This document shows, piece after piece, positions 61,969-64,000 of a stretch of DNA of 64,000 nt. How positions within the stretch are numbered: the stretch's first letter is position 1; each line of letters begins with the position of its first letter. The position numbers and the translations under genes are program-made. The notes beneath the pieces were generated by a model, which was not told the DNA's origin, did no database searches, and worked only from the letters and a program-made list of their open reading frames with translations. Source of the DNA: Alkalicoccus chagannorensis DSM 18086 (GTDB lineage: Bacteria; Bacillota; Bacilli; Bacillales; Salisediminibacteriaceae); NCBI RefSeq assembly GCF_000429725.1, contig NZ_AUCK01000005.1, positions 62,001-126,000 on the forward strand, read 5' to 3'.

Positions 61969-63216
61969 TTATTCGTCATTATTGTTTTCTTCTTCGGAAG
62001 CGGGCGGGTGAAATTGGACATCGTAGCCTGCTTCTTCCATCAACTGCGGGATGCTGCCTTCGCCTGCGGTATGCAGGGCGCCGACGACAGCAAAAAGAGT
62101 GCCTTCTTCTTCTTCAAGAAAAGAAGCAAGCTGCTCGCTCATCTGCTCATCCCGCTGATCCAGGCCGAGCGTGTCGTGGGCGGTGTCGACGGACCGGAGA
62201 AAGGAAAACAACTCCTGATCTCCTTCGCGCCATATCCCGACGAGCGCACGCATTTGTTCGTCAGCCCGGTCGAGCGAAGCGATTTCGTCTTCCAGCGCAG
62301 CCACCTGTTCTTCATAGCTGGTGTTCTGCATGGCTTCCAGCTGATCCTCCAGATTTTCGAGGGAGCGTACCGGCAGACCGTCTTCTTCCGCGAGATCGAG
62401 GAAGTAAGGGTCAATGCCATAGGCAGCTTCAAAGCTGGAACGCATCAACGCAATATCACCTGTAAACAGGCTGAGCGCCCACGGCTCCGCCTGGGCCATC
62501 ATTGGTTCTTGTATGCCGAACGTTTCGAGTTCGTCCACCAGCGTTTCATACGCGTCTTCGTGCATTTCGTCCGCCAATTCCCGGCCCCCGCCGGCCATGG
62601 CGGACATGAGCTCTTCGTTCATGTCCTGCTGCACCTGAGGATCATTGATGTTGACTTCAAACGCAGCTTCATCAGAGCGTTCATACGCCTCCATCACCTC
62701 ATCGCGGAGCGGATACATGTCCGGTTCGCCGACATGGACGGAACCGTACAGGTACACCGTGTTAGCTTCACTGCTTATTTCGTAGAGAAGTCCGTTCGAC
62801 GCCCCGTTCGGATTGACCTCCGGGAGCATGGTCTGAGCATAGACTTCCACGTCGGAAGACTCCAGCTCCAGCATCGGTTGAACAAGACTTTCTTCGTAAG
62901 TAGGATCAAGGAGAATGATGCCGAGATCGGCCGACTCCAGCGATTCCACCGTCAGCAGGTCGCGGATTTCCGTCGGCGTCGCTTCGGGCAGGTCCAGCTC
63001 CTCCAGGTTGGTGAGTTGATCAATGCCGCTCAACGAAACGATCTCTTCGTCGGAAGAGAGTGCAGTAATGTCTTCAGGGTCCACTTCCTGAAGGGATGAG
63101 GCACCAGACTGTTCCAGTACCGCCCGCTCCAGGGCGTCATCTGCGAAAGAAAGTTCTTCCTGCTGGCATGCCCCGAGAAGTAAAATTGGAGTGAGATATA
63201 AGATTGATTTTTTCAT
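61969..63216 (-). CDS. TraB/GumN-family lipoprotein with a leucine-rich N-terminal region
   Basis: A 415-residue acidic surface lipoprotein. The lipobox LLLGAC (Cys17) follows a basic signal start MKKSILYLTP. Residues about 25-130 contain a short leucine-rich-repeat-like run (DEEIVSLSGIDQLTNLEELDL). Residues 135-405 match the TraB/GumN fold: YLYGSVHVGEPDMYPLRDEV, the Glu-rich AAFEVNIND, AQAEPWALSLF, and the closing LFAVVGALHTAGEGSIPQLMEEAGY. The conserved GALH and GSxH motifs suggest a metal-dependent hydrolase (relatives are called TIKI-like proteases). Start 63216 is preferred; an upstream ATG at 63243 gives an odd leader. Confidence 0.82.
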   Translation of the reverse strand: MKKSILYLTPILLLGACQQEELSFADDALERAVLEQSGASSLQEVDPEDITALSSDEEIVSLSGIDQLTNLEELDLPEATPTEIRDLLTVESLESADLGIILLDPTYEESLVQPMLELESSDVEVYAQTMLPEVNPNGASNGLLYEISSEANTVYLYGSVHVGEPDMYPLRDEVMEAYERSDEAAFEVNINDPQVQQDMNEELMSAMAGGGRELADEMHEDAYETLVDELETFGIQEPMMAQAEPWALSLFTGDIALMRSSFEAAYGIDPYFLDLAEEDGLPVRSLENLEDQLEAMQNTSYEEQVAALEDEIASLDRADEQMRALVGIWREGDQELFSFLRSVDTAHDTLGLDQRDEQMSEQLASFLEEEEGTLFAVVGALHTAGEGSIPQLMEEAGYDVQFHPPASEEENNNDE

Positions 63217-63395
63217 GGAGTATAGTGTCCCTTCTATGCTCAATGATGATCGCGAATCGAATGACAGCGTACGTCATTGAAATGCAATTGTATTGTATCA
63301 TACAAAGCCTTCGTGCTGGGAGTCAGAATTTGATATGATGGAAGATAGTCAAAAAAGCAGTGAGAGCTGCGTGAATGCAGGAAGGCGGGGTTTAC

Positions 63396-64000
63396 TTGTT
63401 AAAATTAAATGCGCTGTCAGAAGAAGAGCTGCTTGGCAGCGTAAGTACACCGGAGCTGCTGACGATTGCCAAGTCCTTTCATCGGAATGGCAGTGTGAAA
63501 GAGCTTCTATGGAATCCGGAGCGGCATACTTTTGTCGTTCATGTCTACCGCTATCAGCAGGAATATAAAGCAGAAATCGAAGTCATGCAGGACCTCACCA
63601 TCACGTCTACCGCATGTACCTGCGGCTCGGACCGGTGCGTGCACATCTATGCTGCACTCCTGGCGCTGCATGAAGCGGATGTCGTACCTTGGCTGATCGA
63701 AAAAGGATTTGCGTCGAAGGAAGCGCTGTCTTCCCTGAGCCCGCGTGAGGAAAGAAGGCTTGAAGAAGCGCTGCATCGTTTTCACTCGCTCTTTCTGGAA
63801 GAGGAAGAGGGAGCGCCCGCATCGAACCGCGAAGAACTGCAGGTCCAGTACCAGATCAAACTTTGGCCTGCTTACGATTCGGAAACATCGGGCGCGCTGG
63901 AAGTGGAGCTGAAAATTGGACCGGGACGGCTGTATGTCGTGAAAGAGATTCGGGATTTTCTCGAATCCTACAGCAGCCAGCAGGCCATGCTGTTTACGGA
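63396..64000 (+). CDS. N-terminal part of a SWIM zinc-finger, SNF2-helicase-type protein (partial)
   Basis: The frame is open to the window edge (201 codons seen). Residues about 50-90 contain a SWIM zinc finger: ACTCGSDRCVHIYAALLALHE gives CxCx(n)CxH. It ends with KIGPGRLYVVKEIRDFLESY, as in the leader of bacterial SNF2 helicases with SWIM domains such as B. subtilis YwqA (recalled). The helicase core would lie beyond 64000. A TTG start at 63396 follows GGAAGGCGGGG at good spacing; no ATG is available. TATGAT at 63334-63339 is a possible -10 element. Confidence 0.75.
   Translation, partial: MLKLNALSEEELLGSVSTPELLTIAKSFHRNGSVKELLWNPERHTFVVHVYRYQQEYKAEIEVMQDLTITSTACTCGSDRCVHIYAALLALHEADVVPWLIEKGFASKEALSSLSPREERRLEEALHRFHSLFLEEEEGAPASNREELQVQYQIKLWPAYDSETSGALEVELKIGPGRLYVVKEIRDFLESYSSQQAMLFT

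Overview
The window is a chromosomal segment of a Bacillota bacterium, most likely a halophilic or alkaliphilic member of the Bacillaceae (inference: strong AGGAGG-type ribosome sites, sigma-B-, PerR- and YodB-like regulatory sites, HemAT, bacterial NO synthase, a TPP-riboswitch thi operon and very acidic secreted proteins). I see no rRNA, tRNA, CRISPR array, prophage or insertion sequence. The gene content is mostly core and stress functions. Intergenic spaces hold unusual degenerate repeats.

Layout. 1-6.1 kb: end of a putative arsenite exporter, a truncated FAD oxidoreductase, a methyltransferase, a tandem pair of unknown membrane proteins, three type IV prepilin-like proteins with two of them divergent from the third, and a DoxX protein. 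6.1-17.9 kb: a 21-bp periodic repeat array, katG under a PerR-type site, small membrane and zinc-finger proteins, two Gfo/Idh/MocA dehydrogenases, an acetamidase/formamidase-family enzyme, an AbrB/Doc-like toxin-antitoxin pair with a defective toxin motif, a sigma-B-type stress gene and a HAD phosphatase.

18.7-23.4 kb: the most interesting cluster. It is a tight operon of a degenerate-GGDEF plus receiver protein that keeps a c-di-GMP inhibitory-site motif, a membrane-anchored HEAT protein and a processive family 2 glycosyltransferase. A SARP/BTAD-type regulator follows. This looks like a small signal-controlled exopolysaccharide system. 23.5-41 kb holds a triple NlpC/P60 wall protein, azoreductase, cupin, STAS protein, polysaccharide deacetylase, HemAT, two multi-PAS GGDEF proteins, a GNAT acetyltransferase, an oligo-1,6-glucosidase-type enzyme and a DoxX-like membrane protein. 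It is rich in second-messenger and chemotaxis genes.

41-56 kb: a heterodimeric ABC exporter, an MFS drug exporter, adenine deaminase and the thiamine block: TPP riboswitch, tenI-thiO-thiS-thiG-thiF, then nos on the opposite strand, then thiM-thiD-thiE. 56-64 kb: RecQ helicase, a second acetamidase/formamidase-family enzyme with a zinc ribbon, a quinone-stress-like operon (mhqD-type hydrolase plus flavin reductase) behind a YodB-like operator, a TraB/GumN lipoprotein and the start of a SWIM/SNF2-type protein.

Two kinds of repeat recur between genes. Three arrays have a period of about 21 bp (3.2, 6.2-6.4 and 25.8 kb). A dispersed degenerate element has five recognisable copies (18.2, 33.1, 40.5, 48.3 and 55.9 kb).
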